Origin: Ypsolopha sequella
Lineage: Eukaryota; Arthropoda; Insecta; Lepidoptera; Ypsolophidae
Direction: 5' to 3'
Assembly: GCA_934047225.1 (NCBI GenBank)
Contig: CAKOHE010000005.1
Span: 245,763 to 309,762 of the forward strand
Length of the DNA stretch: 64,000 nt
The notes under the pieces are model-generated. The model was given only the letters and a program-made list of their open reading frames with translations, ran no database searches and was not told where the DNA came from. Position 1 is the first letter of the stretch; each line of letters starts with the position of its first letter. Shown one piece after another: positions 1 through 11,497 of this stretch. Both the position numbers and the translations under genes were made by a program.

Positions 1-387
1 TTGTTGTCATCAAAAATTATATTTATTTTAATAATGCGTTACTTCATAACAAATAAAATTAACCGATCAATCTGGGATTTCGTAACAAGACAGCAACACT
101 TACTGCGTTCAATTATATTTATACTGTGACCAAGACATGGACTTCATGTTCTGTTCTGTGACTCTGACAGTAATATTTTTTAACTTGATGGCAAGCGACA
201 CATTTCTATACAGCCTTCAGTCAAGTGACGTCATACGAAGGTCAAATGAAAGTTGCAAGCTTTTTCGTAAAAATATTCATCATCATAAGGTTTTTCAGAA
301 CAAAAGTTCTAAAATACGGCTTATTAAACCTAAATCTCGAAATGGTTTTCGAATTAACACACCTTAACATATTTTAATCTATGCGAA

Positions 388-566
388 TTAAAGCATTCAG
401 AATCTGCTTTAACTTAATTTAACATGACATTTTGCAACGAACAAAATTTAATTTAAAACAAAATAAAGCATTCAGAATCTGCTTTAACTTAATTTAATAT
501 CATGACATTTTGCAACGAACAAAATTTAATTTAAAACAAATTAAAGCATTCAGAATCTGCTTTAAT
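388..566. repeat. Short tandem repeat, about 2.3 copies of a 75-78 bp unit
   Basis: A unit containing AAAGCATTCAGAATCTGC recurs starting near 390, 465 and 543. The first two copies are nearly identical; the second carries a 3-bp insertion and the third is cut short. The repeat is A+T-rich and noncoding. The rest of 1-860 holds nothing I recognise apart from this repeat; a possible splice-like site near 679 is discussed among the rejected items. Confidence 0.85.
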
Positions 567-865
567 ATATTTAATATCCTGCTTCTATGCTAATATTAAC
601 TTTTGCCATATTATATACTGCTGTAATATTTACTCTACTTCTGTAACGTATTTCATCAATTGCGGCTCCTTGTCCACAGGTCGTGAAAGTCGCGAACGTA
701 TCACTCCTGGCGCTGTACAAAGAGAAGAAGGAGAGGCCACAATCATAAACGCTCTACACTGTGATATGGTGAATAGCTACCTTTTTGTACTTCTTATTCT
801 ATCAACCATGTATGTATATATATATATAAAGTCATAGAAAAAAAGTTATTGAATATGTATCGTTT

Positions 866-1247
866 AACAGGTGGTAGAGCTGATGCCGGGCTCGACTGTG
901 GAGGTACCACCATTTTACTTGGAGACCCCCTCGAAGTAATTCGGGGGAGAGTAAGAGGACAGCTCACAGGCAAAAAACCAGGAGGCCCACAATGCCTGGG
1001 ACTGATGGATGGCGGTATATCCATCCCTAATAGCCGGGCCTTATATGGAACAGACTGGTGAGGGGCAGCGGCGTCACTGGTTTCGGCACCGCGCTCACCA
1101 ACCCGCCAGCCCAGCGTGTGTGAGTCAATTCAATTCAATTCAAGTCAAGTCAATTCATTGAGTCAATTCTTCCAGGATGACCGCCGGGAGTGGCAAAGTC
1201 CTGGAAAGGCTTATGTCCAGCAGTGGACGAGCCAGGCTGATGGATGA
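866..1247 (+). mobile_element. SINE-like dispersed repeat, copy 1
   Basis: About 380 bp starting near GGTGGTAGAGCTGATGCC and ending near CAGGCTGATGGATGATG. A second copy lies at 2760-3115, and partial copies occur at 6775-6985, 9035-9170 and possibly 11480-11507 and 62127-62158. This copy contains a short CAATT run (about 1128-1160) absent from copy 2. Short open frames across it are not conserved as proteins between copies. The tail motif (CAAAGTCCTGGAAAGGCTTA, then CAGCAGTGGACGA) resembles 3' ends of lepidopteran LINE/SINE families, from memory; the exact family is not identified. Confidence 0.7.
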
Positions 1248-2758
1248 TGTATCGTTTTCACTAATTTGATTTAGTGCAACTGTAACATAATGTGAGACAT
1301 TGGAACACGAGTGCGCTTATGAAACGAACGAACTGAGTTTCGTTATAGATGTGCACGAGTGTCACAATGTCTAATTATGTCCAGTGGCATACAATAATTT
1401 ATCTACGACCACCAAAACGAAATTCACGTAAAATGAGAAAAAGAACACTTGTCATGATACTGCCGTGATACTCGTCATGTTGGAATTAGTATATAGATGC
1501 CTGAGACCAATCAGAAACGAGAAGAGTCAAAGAGGGCTTGGCTTAAGAAATTAATACAGACCGTAATTGCTTCTCTGGCGGTATTCTAATAAATTTGGCC
1601 AATCACAGCACAGAATCGCGGGGTTATAATGTAATATTATAACGTCGGTCAAACAATGTAGGTAATTATAAATTCACTTTTCATGTTGTAATTAACTTAT
1701 TGCAAATTATATGCAAATGTATAAAAAACACATATAAGTCATTTAATTGCTTAGCACAAGTTTCTAGATCACATCACATGTCACTAAATTTTTATATATT
1801 TATTATTAAAAGCAAAAGCAAGTCATATTAATTTCACAAATACTCGTAAGGTAAATATAGTGCTAAAATAATCATAAAACATTTCTTCCGTTCCCTTTTC
1901 TTTTCTCGAAGCAATCTATTCGTAAGTTACAGTGATACCTGAATACGTATATTTAGACACAATAGCTGCCTCAACCTACGTTGCTAGTAAGGTTCACAGA
2001 TACTTCGTCCTTACATTATGTGAGAAAGCGTTTGCATTTACGAGTGTAACATTCTACATAAAGGAATCAAAAGCAACTTCGTGTTACGAAAAGGATTTGT
2101 ATTGCGCGCTCTCGACAAGTGTGCTTAGAAAAAGTATCTGAGAAAGAATGGATTAGGAAGGATATTACAATATATCGACTTGATGGGATTTTTATTGGGT
2201 ATGTGTAGTTTTTTGGCACGATTTCGTTTGCGTTGTTATTGTCAGAAAAATTGTGCTTTTTTTTTTTTTTCAAATTTATAATACTATGTTTAAAATTACA
2301 GTAAGTTAAATAAACCTTTTAAGTGAAAAAAGATGTCAAAAGATGGATATGCATATGTAAATTATATAAAAATTATGCATATAAAATTTTCAAAATAAGT
2401 TCGTATAAAATTTTGGAATAATACAATTTGCATTACAGACAAAAAAATTCAGAGGTCTCTTTTGGATTCTTTTTCCACTTACCGAAGTTAAAAATCATGT
2501 TTTTTAAATAGTCTAAAAATTTCTCATACAGAAAGTATTTTTTATTATGTAAAATTATTTTTTATAGTAATTATCTCAAACGGAAAACAGAAGTAATAAA
2601 TTATAGAGGGCACAAGAATTTGAATTTTAATGATTTTGAAGGGACTATTTGCGTTTAAAAAAGTGCTCGAATAATTACATAATAACTTTTTGGATCAACT
2701 TTTCTTATTTTTTGATTGAAAGACCACTCGGTATTGCTTTTACGTGATATAGAATAAG
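1248..2758. other. Noncoding A+T-rich interval
   Basis: No exon-like segment, RNA gene or element boundary recognised. Open frames are short and A+T-biased with no recognisable motif. Confidence 0.6.
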
Positions 2759-2759
2759 T

Positions 2760-3115
2760 TGGTGGTAGAGCTGATGCCCGGCTCGACTGTGGAGGTACCA
2801 CCATCTTACTTGGAGACCCCCTCGAAGTAATTCGGGGTAGAGTAAGAGGACAGCTCACAGGCAAAAAACCAGGAGGCCCACCATGCCTGGGACCGATGGA
2901 TGGCGGTATATCCATCCCTAATATGGAAGAGACTGGTGACGGGCAGCGGCGTCATTGTTGCGAGGGTTCCGGCACCGCGCTTACCAACCCGCCTGCCTAG
3001 CGTGTATGAGTATGGGCAATTCTTCCAGGATGACCGCCGGGAGTGGCAAAGTCCTGGAAAGGCTTAAGTCCAGCAGTGGACGAACTAGGCTGATGGATGA
3101 GGATGGATGGATGAG
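2760..3115 (+). mobile_element. SINE-like dispersed repeat, copy 2
   Basis: Closely matches the repeat at 866-1247 in the same orientation, with the same head and the same tail. It ends in a short GGATG-rich run (about 3093-3115), which could be the simple-sequence tail of a retroposed element. Confidence 0.7.
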
Positions 3116-3761
3116 GAATGTGTAAACACGAGGTACATGTAGTGAAACAATGGAGACGTTTATGGAGATTATGAATAAATGTGTTTTGCGTACTGAAATA
3201 TCGAGATAACCTTACCATAAATTTAGTTTTCTTATAAATTAGTTTTTAAGAGAATTACCATATTGTTTTAGTATTCTGTGTTTCACTTTTGGTTATGATA
3301 ATAACTTTGCACATTTACTTAGGTTTTATTCGAGTTTGACAAAACTGGGTTTCAAGGGCTATTTGACAGGATCGTAAGGGAAAACGTCATGTGAGTTTAT
3401 ATACAGGGGAGCTGACTTTTGATCTGGGAGTTTTACGATAACCGCGGGGCGAGTAGTCCAAAAGTGATCCCGGAAGAATCGTTGCTGGCCGGGAGTTCTG
3501 AATAAACGCAATTGAACGGAAAATGGTAAAAAACTAAAGGAGTGCACGAAAACCACGTTATTTATTTATTTATTTGTTTATTTACTTTAATTAAAACGGA
3601 CAAACCAATTACAATAATTAAAGATAGTAACACAAACACAAAATGGTACAATCAACTAAAATAAATAAGAGTAACACGTAAAGTCAGAAACAGGCCTTCT
3701 CACAAAAACACAAACACTCTGACAATATTTTCTGCCATCCATCAGCAAACAGATCACAGTC
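3116..3761. other. Noncoding interval
   Basis: A+T-rich sequence with a TTTA simple repeat near 3559-3590 that looks like the end of an old retroposed fragment. No gene seen. Confidence 0.5.
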
Positions 3762-4228
3762 CTGCGGGCCTATTGTGTATCTCTAGTTGCCTTCTGGACT
3801 GGGTGTCTATCATCAAAAACATAGATATACTATCGAATTCCGATGTCCTAAGGATATTTTCGCATTTGAAGTGACGACACAGATTGTTAATAGTTCAATA
3901 CCCACTAAAGGCAATTTTGAAATTTCAGTTTTTAGCTATGTTTTTGATAATAGGCACCTCGTGCAGTTGGCAACTAAAGATACACAATAGGGGGCCCCCC
4001 TATTGTGTATCTTTAGTTGCCAACTGCACGAGGTGCCTATCATCAAAAACATAGCTAAAAACTGAAATTTCAAAATTGCCTTTAGTGGGTATTGAACTAT
4101 TTACGAACTGTGTCGTCACTTCAAGTGCGAACATATCCTTAGGAAATCGGAATTCGATAGTATATCTATGTTTTTGATGATAGACACCCAATCCAGAAGG
4201 CAACTAGAGATACACAATAGGCCCGCAG
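3762..4228. repeat. 467-bp near-perfect palindrome of two abutting inverted MITE-like units
   Basis: The sequence reads the same on both strands around a centre at 3995 (GGGGG C CCCCC), with 233-bp arms, no indels and about 8 mismatches by eye. Each arm is itself a roughly 223-bp element whose two ends are imperfect inverted repeats (TATTGTGTATCT.. and ..AGATACACAATA, with an ATCATCAAAAACATA motif inside). A diverged single unit with the same terminal motifs lies at 26400-26605. The 67-codon open frames in both arms are mirror copies of repeat sequence, not genes. Confidence 0.95.
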
Positions 4229-5937
4229 ATTGGCGTTTAGAAGAGCGTTGAGGGAGAGAAGAGTACGCGGTATGGGTGAGTTAGATCGCGCCTTTGTGCG
4301 ACACGACGTTTTATATACTATAAAATAGTATATACCGGTGGGACAGTATATCATTTTATTTTGAAAGAAAAACGTGTCTTTCCTTGGACAAGTGCCTATT
4401 GCATAAAATTGCATAAAATAGTACACTCTATTCTTCATTCTGCTAATTTGGTAACGTCGCTAACCCTTAATATCAGATATAAAACTCGCTTTCCCAGGAC
4501 TTTTGTCCTACATACCTATAAGGACAATACTTCGTACTATATTATAATCCGGTCGTAAGAATGTGTCGACAGGAAAAAATCCTCAGTGCGAGCGGGATGG
4601 ATTCGTGGAAAAGTAGCAAAAAGTAGGTTTTTTAAATATATAAAATATATTAAGCTATTTTGTCAAAAAGATTTTCAAGCAGACTTTACAAATACATAAT
4701 ATCCACATTTTGAATGCAATTTCACAATGAAATTAGTTAGGATTTCAGAATGACAGGAAAAATGAAACAATTTAGGGGTCTTTTCGGAATTAAATTCTAT
4801 CGAGAAAATGTCATCCAATCGCCTTTTCCTTCAGTGAGATTTTAATCAAATACTCAATAAATATTTACTCAAAAATGAAATACGTAGATGATGTTATAGT
4901 GGAGTAAATGGATTCGAAAAACCTCCTTTTTTTGGAATCGCCTTAAATTTAATTTTTTTTTTGGTATATAATACTAATTAATTTTTCTTTTCTTTTTTGG
5001 AAACATACCTACGCCTTATTTCTAAAACATACATACAAGGTGTATCTGTGGAAATTTTGGTTCTAAATTTTTGAAATTACGCTGATTTAATCATTTCCCA
5101 ATAATCAAATACCAATTATTTATTTATTTATTTATTAAGGAAACTTACAGCTGATCTTAACTAAACACTTACATCTAAGTGTAATTGTACATAATTTCAG
5201 CCAATGACAAGTTTCAACAACTAATCTATTTTTGAGTAAACAAAGTATTGCAGTGACAAAAGGTTACGTGAGTACAAAATTCTTATGCTAGGGATAATAC
5301 TAATTGAATTTACTAATTTACATTTAAATAATAATAAAAAGAGGAAGTAGAAAATTAACTTGAGTTATTCTGTGAGACCTATGGAGGGGAGGTAAAAGTG
5401 TTGTGGTGTGTTGTGTACGTGGGAGGGAGGGTGTGTTTGTGTGTGTCTATCCCAGTCAGTTTACGCATTAGAGCATGCTTGAAGCTTCTTCTAGAGAGAA
5501 AATAGAGGTCCTGATCAGCGAACAAGTCGTTATATTCTTTAACTAGCCGCAACTAATAACCTAGTTATTACTAAATACTAAGGTTAGTTAGGTGACTTAT
5601 TTAGCGTGATTTTAGAAGTTGTAAATTTGATTAATGCAATCAATCAGTCAAAGCAGGCCGCAGCCACAGACACATCTTGTATAACTCTACGTTACAATAC
5701 AACCATCGAGCTCAGAATAAAGTTGCGATCGCCATTTGTTCAAGCTGGTTATCAAAATTATTGTTTTTCCATCGTTTTCATACTTTAAACCATTGAGGTG
5801 AAAATCATTGCTTTAACCTACAGAGGCATATAGATTTTAATTACAATAATAATATGTACATAATAATCATAATATTTTGTAACTTTGTGAACACTTTTCT
5901 TTATCGAACAAGAGTTGATGCAATGGTTCGGTTGTAG
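4229..5937. other. Noncoding interval upstream of the TMTC exons
   Basis: A+T-rich sequence. The segment around 4570-4640 is weakly repeated in inverted form at 23665-23730. A TTTA repeat occurs at 5118-5140 and a GT-rich patch at 5400-5450. No exon recognised, although the earlier TMTC exons would have to lie here or upstream of the window. Confidence 0.5.
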
Positions 5938-6481
5938 ACTGGCGGTACTTGGGCGCGTGCACTGCGTACGTCGGCGTGGCCATGCTGTGCAAGTAGGGCT
6001 GCCATCATCTAAATTGCCGACAGAGGACAAAAACTTCAAAAACCCCGGACATTAAGGTAAAATTGCGGTTTTTCCCCGGACACGCCTAAAACAAATATTC
6101 TTAAAAAAAATAAGTTTTTATTTAACATTTTATTCATCAAATATTTTTAATTCAACATTAATAATTATTCATTAAACAATAAATATGTTATGTTGCCACG
6201 CTGGAGTTGGCTTCGATGCGGTTTACGAACGAATGAATTATTTGCGTAGACTTGTTTTTATTTATTGATTATCCTTCAATTAATTGTGGTTACGCCTGAC
6301 ACATATAGTGTCCGGGTTTTACCCGGTTCTTTTTCCAAATCCTCCCCGGACGGCCCCCGGACGCCCTCCAAACTAGGACAAATCCGGGGAAACCCGGACG
6401 GATGGCAGCCCTATGTGCAAGGAGCAAGGCATCACCGTCACCGGCGTCTTCGCCGTCTACGAGCTGTTCGTCGCGCAAAAA
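5938..6481 (+). pseudogene. TMTC-family exon split by a MITE
   Basis: Two coding pieces, 5938-5993 and 6422-6481, read through as one conserved segment once the insert and one target copy are set aside. The first gives WRYLGACTAYVGVAMLCK and the second GITVTGVFAVYELFVAQK, joined by an E-Q pair. The LCKEQGIT-like core is a hallmark of TMTC proteins, ER membrane enzymes that O-mannosylate cadherins. A splice acceptor (TTGTAG) precedes 5938 and a possible donor (GTTTGT) follows 6481. The insert brings an in-frame TAG directly after 5993 and, with its duplicated target, adds 428 bp, which is not a multiple of three. As written this allele cannot encode the protein through this exon unless the insert is removed by splicing. 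Homology is from recall of the family. Confidence 0.85.
5994..6413. mobile_element. hAT-type MITE inserted in a coding exon
   Basis: 420 bp with 13-bp terminal inverted repeats TAGGGCTGCCATC / GATGGCAGCCCTA. It is flanked by a perfect 8-bp target duplication TGTGCAAG at 5986-5993 and 6414-6421, the length typical of hAT elements. CCGGAC-rich motifs lie inside both ends. It has no transposase frame, so it is non-autonomous. The exact duplication suggests a fairly recent insertion. Confidence 0.93.
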
Positions 6482-6774
6482 GTTTGTTCCACCTATTACT
6501 TATGCAAAAACGTAGCGCTCGTAGTACTATTGTTATTGACGTTTGTCTTTGACTTCAGTGGTGCATTACGCTGAATACTCGAACTGGAAGTTATTCCCTT
6601 AGAGTGGACTTCTTTCATTTCTCATGGTCCCCCAAAATTTGCCGTACAAAGAATGCTCCTTTTCTTGTCTATCGTTGCGTTAGTTGATAGAGCTTAAATT
6701 TGGCTGTTCAATGACATTTGCATTGACGGAACCCGTTAATTGTGTACGATATGTATTTATATTGTTATTCATTG

Positions 6775-6988
6775 ATGGCAGTATATCCATCCCCAATTGC
6801 CGGACCTTAAACAAAACAGACTGATGACGGAAAGCGGCGTCACTGGTGCGACGGTTTCGGAACCGTGCCCACCAACCCACCTGCCCAGCGTGTGTGAGTA
6901 TGGGCATCACATCCAAGAGTGGCGAAATCTTGGAAAGGCATTATGCCCAACAGTGGACGAAGACGCGCTGATAAATGGATAGAGACTC
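6775..6988 (+). mobile_element. Partial SINE-like repeat
   Basis: Starts near GATGGCAGTATATCCATCCC and ends with GGACGAAGACGCGCTGATAAATGG, matching the 3' half of the repeat at 866-1247 with divergence. It sits about 50 bp upstream of the next TMTC exon. Confidence 0.65.
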
Positions 6989-7036
6989 CAGTAAAAAAAA
7001 TCCGTGTTAACAACTTAGGTTGCATTGTAATTCCAG

Positions 7037-7234
7037 CGGCGCAACAGCAGTGGCAGCAGTCGATGGTCGTGGCTGGAGGCGTGGAGCAAAGGGTCTGGGT
7101 GGGGGAGCGCGTGTGGCCGCCGTATGCCTGACAACTCTCGCGTTGCTCGCGGCCAGGCTGCATGTCATGGGCGCACAGCTGCCCGTCTTCACGCGGTTCG
7201 ATAATCCCGCTGGGGCTGCTCTGCCGCCGACAAG
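7037..7234 (+). CDS. TMTC-family exon (membrane domain)
   Basis: Reads ..AAVCLTTLALLAARLHVMG then AQLPVFTRFDNPA and ends ..PPTR. The VMG.QLPVFTRFDNPA block is strongly characteristic of TMTC proteins and follows a hydrophobic, probably transmembrane stretch. The donor is AAG|GTAATG at 7235, leaving a split Arg codon (AG) that is completed by the first base of the exon at 9292. The 5' boundary is less certain: TTCCAG at 7031-7036 is the best acceptor, but its phase does not match the previous exon's apparent end, so an intervening exon or a different acceptor is possible. The region is G+C-rich compared with its surroundings, as expected of coding sequence. Confidence 0.8.
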
Positions 7235-9034
7235 GTAATGCGACACTTTTAGGGTACAAAATCGCGATGACTTGCTGAACAGACAGCCTGGCGTTTTTAG
7301 GACGAGATGATGGTATGTCGTTGGTGGGTGAATTACTATGAGAGACGCCTCACCAAACTCAAACTCTCTCAGACACTTTAATGACGTATGTCTGGCGAGG
7401 CCTTTAATAGTCTGTGTTTGTCTGTCCTATTGCAGCATATCTTTAAAACTGCGTAATTATAGAGGGTTCACTTCACGGAATAAAGTAGAAAATGATTGAG
7501 GAGGTGCAAGACTGTGTTTGGTATCAAAATATGCATTATTCGTACATTCTTTTTATTTTTTTTATTGTGTAGGTTTTCTGCCGTCCAAATAAATAAAGTA
7601 AACAAGGGTTTTGTTCATTAAGAGTATATTGTGTCGACAAACTTTCACGTCAAAAAACGACAATGTGACTTTCTGAATAAGTATTTTGATGGGTTTCACT
7701 TCTAGAAGAGTTAAAAAATAAAACCGGGCAATTTCGAAATCGGTCGCGGGTCGTAGGCCTAAGTTTCCGTATTTCAATCCTGCCCAGTTGCTACAGTTTT
7801 CCTATTTATTCGGATGACCCGATATTCAACTAATCTCAAAATATTTTCAAAACGTTTCGGCCGCACACTTTTTAAAATCAAGTGAAAGTTCCCCCAGAAC
7901 ATTTTTTTACGTCCTTTTTCTCAAATAACTCGAAAAATAAGAAACGATATTAATAGTTTTAAGTAGAAAGACTAATAATTTGTGAAAAAATTCCTTGTCC
8001 TAGAATTTGAACCTGCGACCTTCTTTATTAAGGCTGCGCCGAGCGTAGAACGATTGGACACCTCGCTTGTTCTCTCGTGGTCTTTTATTATCGTGGTCGC
8101 GTTTATTGAATTTAACAGAAAAAATCATATTTAATTTACCAGACAAAATTTTGAAAATGTGAAACGGCCCAGTTGTATTTTATAACGTTTATGATTGTCT
8201 TGAATTGTGGTTGAGACAAAATTCGACAGTTAAGTTATTGAAATTACTAAAACCCCAATACCTTTTTTCGATTTTGGGCCTACTTTAGATATATTTGTTT
8301 CTTACACCATAAGTTATTTTAAATATTTGCTGCGGCGGAAGTGTAGATACATTCTCTGTGATATTAAATATATATTTTATTTATTTATCATTGAAATATT
8401 ATTCAATAAATCAATTTAACAGTGACTGTCGTTTTAGATTATTTTGCTCGGCGCCTTCTTAATGTTAATTAAAGGGCGTAATGATTGTGCCACTGGTAAA
8501 TTCTTTCGTCCCAGGTAAATTCCCACTGCTAAGAACCTTGCCGGCAACGTTTTTTAGTTTCATATGCTTTTGTCATCATCGTTCAATTATGAAAAATATA
8601 CAATTACCGACGTAATTAACCTTCGTATGCCTAATGAAAGATCCGGAATCTGGACACAATTTATTAAATTGTTATATACTTACATATTATATATATATAT
8701 ATATATATAAAGGTGTTATTTGGTTGTCGTTTGCCATAGTTAGGTATCGTGTGTGGGTGGTCTACGGGTAATGTCGGATCAATCAAACGTGGATATAGAA
8801 GAAAGTAACGATGCTATAATTTTTCTTTACAAACTATGAATCAACTATAACACTAGAACGGAACACGAGACAGTTTCTAGGTTAGCTTGCACTTCGACCG
8901 CGAGTCCGTGAGAGAATGTCACGCTGCGTGGTCGACCGGTGGCGCGTAACTTAGACTCCGTCGAGCGCCGCGTGGTGGCGCTGGTGTTCCGATGAACTGA
9001 AGTCAATTGACTTCCTCTTTTTGCGGTATATATA
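7235..9034. other. TMTC intron
   Basis: Intron sequence without recognised exons. A tRNA-like B-box motif on the - strand (about 8008-8022) suggests an old SINE. An AT dinucleotide run lies at 8688-8710. A more G+C-rich patch at 8895-8995 is unexplained. Confidence 0.5.
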
Positions 9035-9170
9035 TACCGCGCTCACCAACCCGCCTGCCCAGCGTGTGTGAGCATGGGCAATTCTTCCAGGATGACCGCC
9101 GAGAACGGCAAAGTCCTGGAAAGGCTCATGTCCAGCAGTGGGCGAACTAGGCTGATGGATAAATGGATGA
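9035..9170 (+). mobile_element. Partial SINE-like repeat inside TMTC intron
   Basis: Matches the 3' part of the repeat at 866-1247, from CGCTCACCAACCCGCCTGCC to the GGCTGATGGATAAATGGATG end. It lies about 120 bp upstream of the exon at 9292. The apparent 188-codon open frame starting at 9068 is this repeat running into the exon and is not a single gene. Confidence 0.75.
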
Positions 9171-9291
9171 TACTTACATTATATTTTATGCAGACATGCG
9201 AGAATCCTACTCAAATTTCTGTACTTGCCGCAACAGCCATTAATATTTTAGCACAATTCACTCACACAAACAAACCCATATTATCTTCCAG

Positions 9292-9488
9292 GCACCTTAC
9301 ATTCGCGTACCTGCCAGCGCTAAATGCTTGGCTCCTGACGCTGCCAGAAGCTCTGTGCTGCGACTGGACGACGGGCACGGTGCCGCTGCTGCGCTCCTGG
9401 CGCGATCCTAGGAACTGTATCGCTGCCCTGCGTACTGGTAGCTGCCGCGGTGCACGCGCTGAGGACTCGATCGTCTGCTTTGTCTATG
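9292..9488 (+). CDS. TMTC-family exon with apparent frameshift
   Basis: The acceptor is TCTTCCAG at 9284-9291 and the first base completes the Arg codon of the exon ending at 7234. The frame reads HLTFAYLPALNAWLLTLPEA then CCDWTTGTVPLLRSWRDPRN, a clear match to the TMTC luminal/membrane segment (LPALN.WLL, DW..G..PL). After the RN codons (about 9416) the frame loses similarity, whereas the +1 frame gives VSLPCVLVAAAVHALRTRSS and then ALSM up to the GTAAGG donor at 9489. Only that second frame ends in phase 0, which is what the next exon at 11255 needs. A one-base insertion (or two-base deletion) near 9416 is therefore likely, real or from assembly. Confidence 0.85.
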
Positions 9489-11254
9489 GTAAGGAGTGCC
9501 AAAGTCTAAAGTCTGTTTCTAAAGCAGATAGAAAAGCGGTACGCGTCAAAAGAAAACAATACATCAATCCCCGCAAATTACTGCGTTTCATGGTTATGGG
9601 TCCAGTACCAAATGCGCAAGGCAAAGGTCATTGATCGATTTTCCAGCTGCCCTAGAAGATACATTCTGCACTTAATTTCTCCAATAAGAGATAGGTAGGA
9701 AGGGTATTTGCAAATGAAGGATACGCGGGAAGAAAGATCATTGTCAGTTTTTTTTCAAAATTGAGTAAATAGTGCCATCTCCTAAAATATCTCGATAACA
9801 ATGAATGAGCGAAAACAAAAACTTTAAAAAATAACACAGTCCGCAGAATATCGCTTTTAAAAATAAACCGGACTCAAGAAGCTTAAAAACCTAACTTAAA
9901 AAAATGGTCATAACTAGTACAAAAAGTAAAAAAAAATGTCTTTTAACTGTGAATATGGGGGGCTATGGGCTGATAGTAAAGTTTGCTTTTGAGAAAAAAA
10001 AGATGTTATTACAATAATTAACAGTGATTACAATAAGCCCACTAAGCATAGTTCTTAAGCAATAACCTAAGCAAGTTTTTTCTACTTATTTCAAATTTAC
10101 CTTCTGTTGACTATGATCCCTCTTCCCGCTTACCCTTCAAATGTATGTGTCATGTATGAAATCCTCACAAGCTTACTGCATTACAAACCATTACTCGTCT
10201 CTTTTTGTCACAGCGCAGTGATTTATATACATACACCCACCTTCTTTCAGAAACTTTTAACGTACCTAAGAAAAATCATTCTGAAAAGTTAATGTATTAG
10301 ATTATAGGAAATAGATACCAGAATGAGTTCAATAAATCTTTCCATACCCAGGGCACAGAATAAAATACTACGTACAGAAGAATCACCTTGCAAGAACATT
10401 GAAATAAATAGCTACTCTCGCTAAGCAGCAATAAAGTACAAACTAGTTCGCACCCTCCCTTCGGCAACTTTTTATAATTGCCTACAGTCAGGTACCACAC
10501 GTGCGTGCAAGCGATAATGTATGGAATTACTACGCGCTAGAGCTTCTTTTACTGTGACGGTCTCAAGGTCATAAATCACTGTTCACTCGGTAGGGTTGTT
10601 TAAAATGTTGCACGCGTCAAAGAGGTATTTTATAAGGTGTTTATGTAGCTAAATTCATACTGGATGCTTGGTAAATGATTAGTATCACGGATTGATAAAA
10701 AGTTTTGTAATACCATAGTAATTGACTCGGCGCTAGGCTTGCGTTTGTAGGGAACAGGGTTTCTTAAAATAAGGAAATAATTTTCGAATTTCCCAAAAAA
10801 GGTCATCGAACCTTGATACCGACATCTTATCGTGTCTTCAGTATGAATTTGGCTGCATAAATTAATGTCACCATATATTTTAGTTTGTAAAATTATTTAT
10901 AAATTAATGATGTAATATTTTGTTTTATTACTCATACATTATATACGATAACTGTATTGTATATTGATAAATAGACCTGACATGCATCTTAAAAATATTT
11001 AAATTATTTATATTTTTTTTATTTTGAGGACCTAATAAAAGTAGTATCAAGTATGTATGTAAGCTTTCTTTGACTATCCATAGCCAGAACAGAACATGAA
11101 AAGTCGAGACGCGTAGGTACAAGTGAGAACGTGTATCACAGAGCGTGCGTAACACTCGACTGACTCTAGTGCCGACGACGGGTTGTGTCGCGGTAGGTAT
11201 TTATCGCGGGTCACGTGACCCCCCCTGACCCCCCCGTGAGACCCCCCTGCCCAG
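9489..11254. other. TMTC intron
   Basis: A+T-rich intron with no exon-like segment. The last 100 bases before 11255 are C-rich, ending in a polypyrimidine tract and CCCAG acceptor. Confidence 0.6.
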
Positions 11255-11497
11255 GGCCTAGCGCTTCTATTGCTACCATTTCTACCGGCGTCCAACCTCT
11301 TCTTTCCCGTGGGCTTCGTGGTTGCCGAGCGGGTGCTCTACATGCCCTCCATGGGCTGGTGCCTGCTGGTCGCACATGGCTGGCGAGTCCTCGCTAAGAA
11401 ACGAGCCAAGTCTGCTGCTGCAGCCCTCATTTTCCTTCTACTAGCCTTCAGCGCTAAAACCTACGCAAGAAATTGGGACTGGACGAATACGGGCTGA
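11255..11497 (+). CDS. TMTC-family exon, 3' end abnormal
   Basis: Begins right after the acceptor at 11251-11254 in phase 0 and reads [40 protein letters not shown], then HGWRVL..., followed by a hydrophobic segment and [33 protein letters not shown] is the signature of the TMTC DUF1736-type membrane domain, and KTY.RN..W is where the family leads into its TPR repeats. Instead of a donor, the frame ends at TGA 11495-11497. From about 11480 the bases resemble the tail of the SINE-like repeat (GGACGAA..GGGCTGATGGATGG). No GT donor lies between the last conserved residues and the stop, and no TPR-coding exon was found downstream in the window. Confidence 0.85.
   Translation, partial: GLALLLLPFLPASNLFFPVGFVVAERVLYMPSMGWCLLVAHGWRVLAKKRAKSAAAALIFLLLAFSAKTYARNWDWTNTG

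Noticed and set aside
679..757. Possible exon after TGTCCACAG with the frame VVKVANVSLLALYKEKKERPQS
   Set aside because: It ends in a stop without a donor and matches no family I know; a 22-codon open stretch is not enough.
3787..4203. Pair of 67-codon open frames with similar proteins on opposite strands
   Set aside because: They are the two arms of the palindrome, and the similarity is explained by the repeat.
9068..9634. 188-codon open frame taken as one gene
   Set aside because: It joins a SINE-like repeat, intron sequence and the TMTC exon, crossing a clear acceptor and donor.
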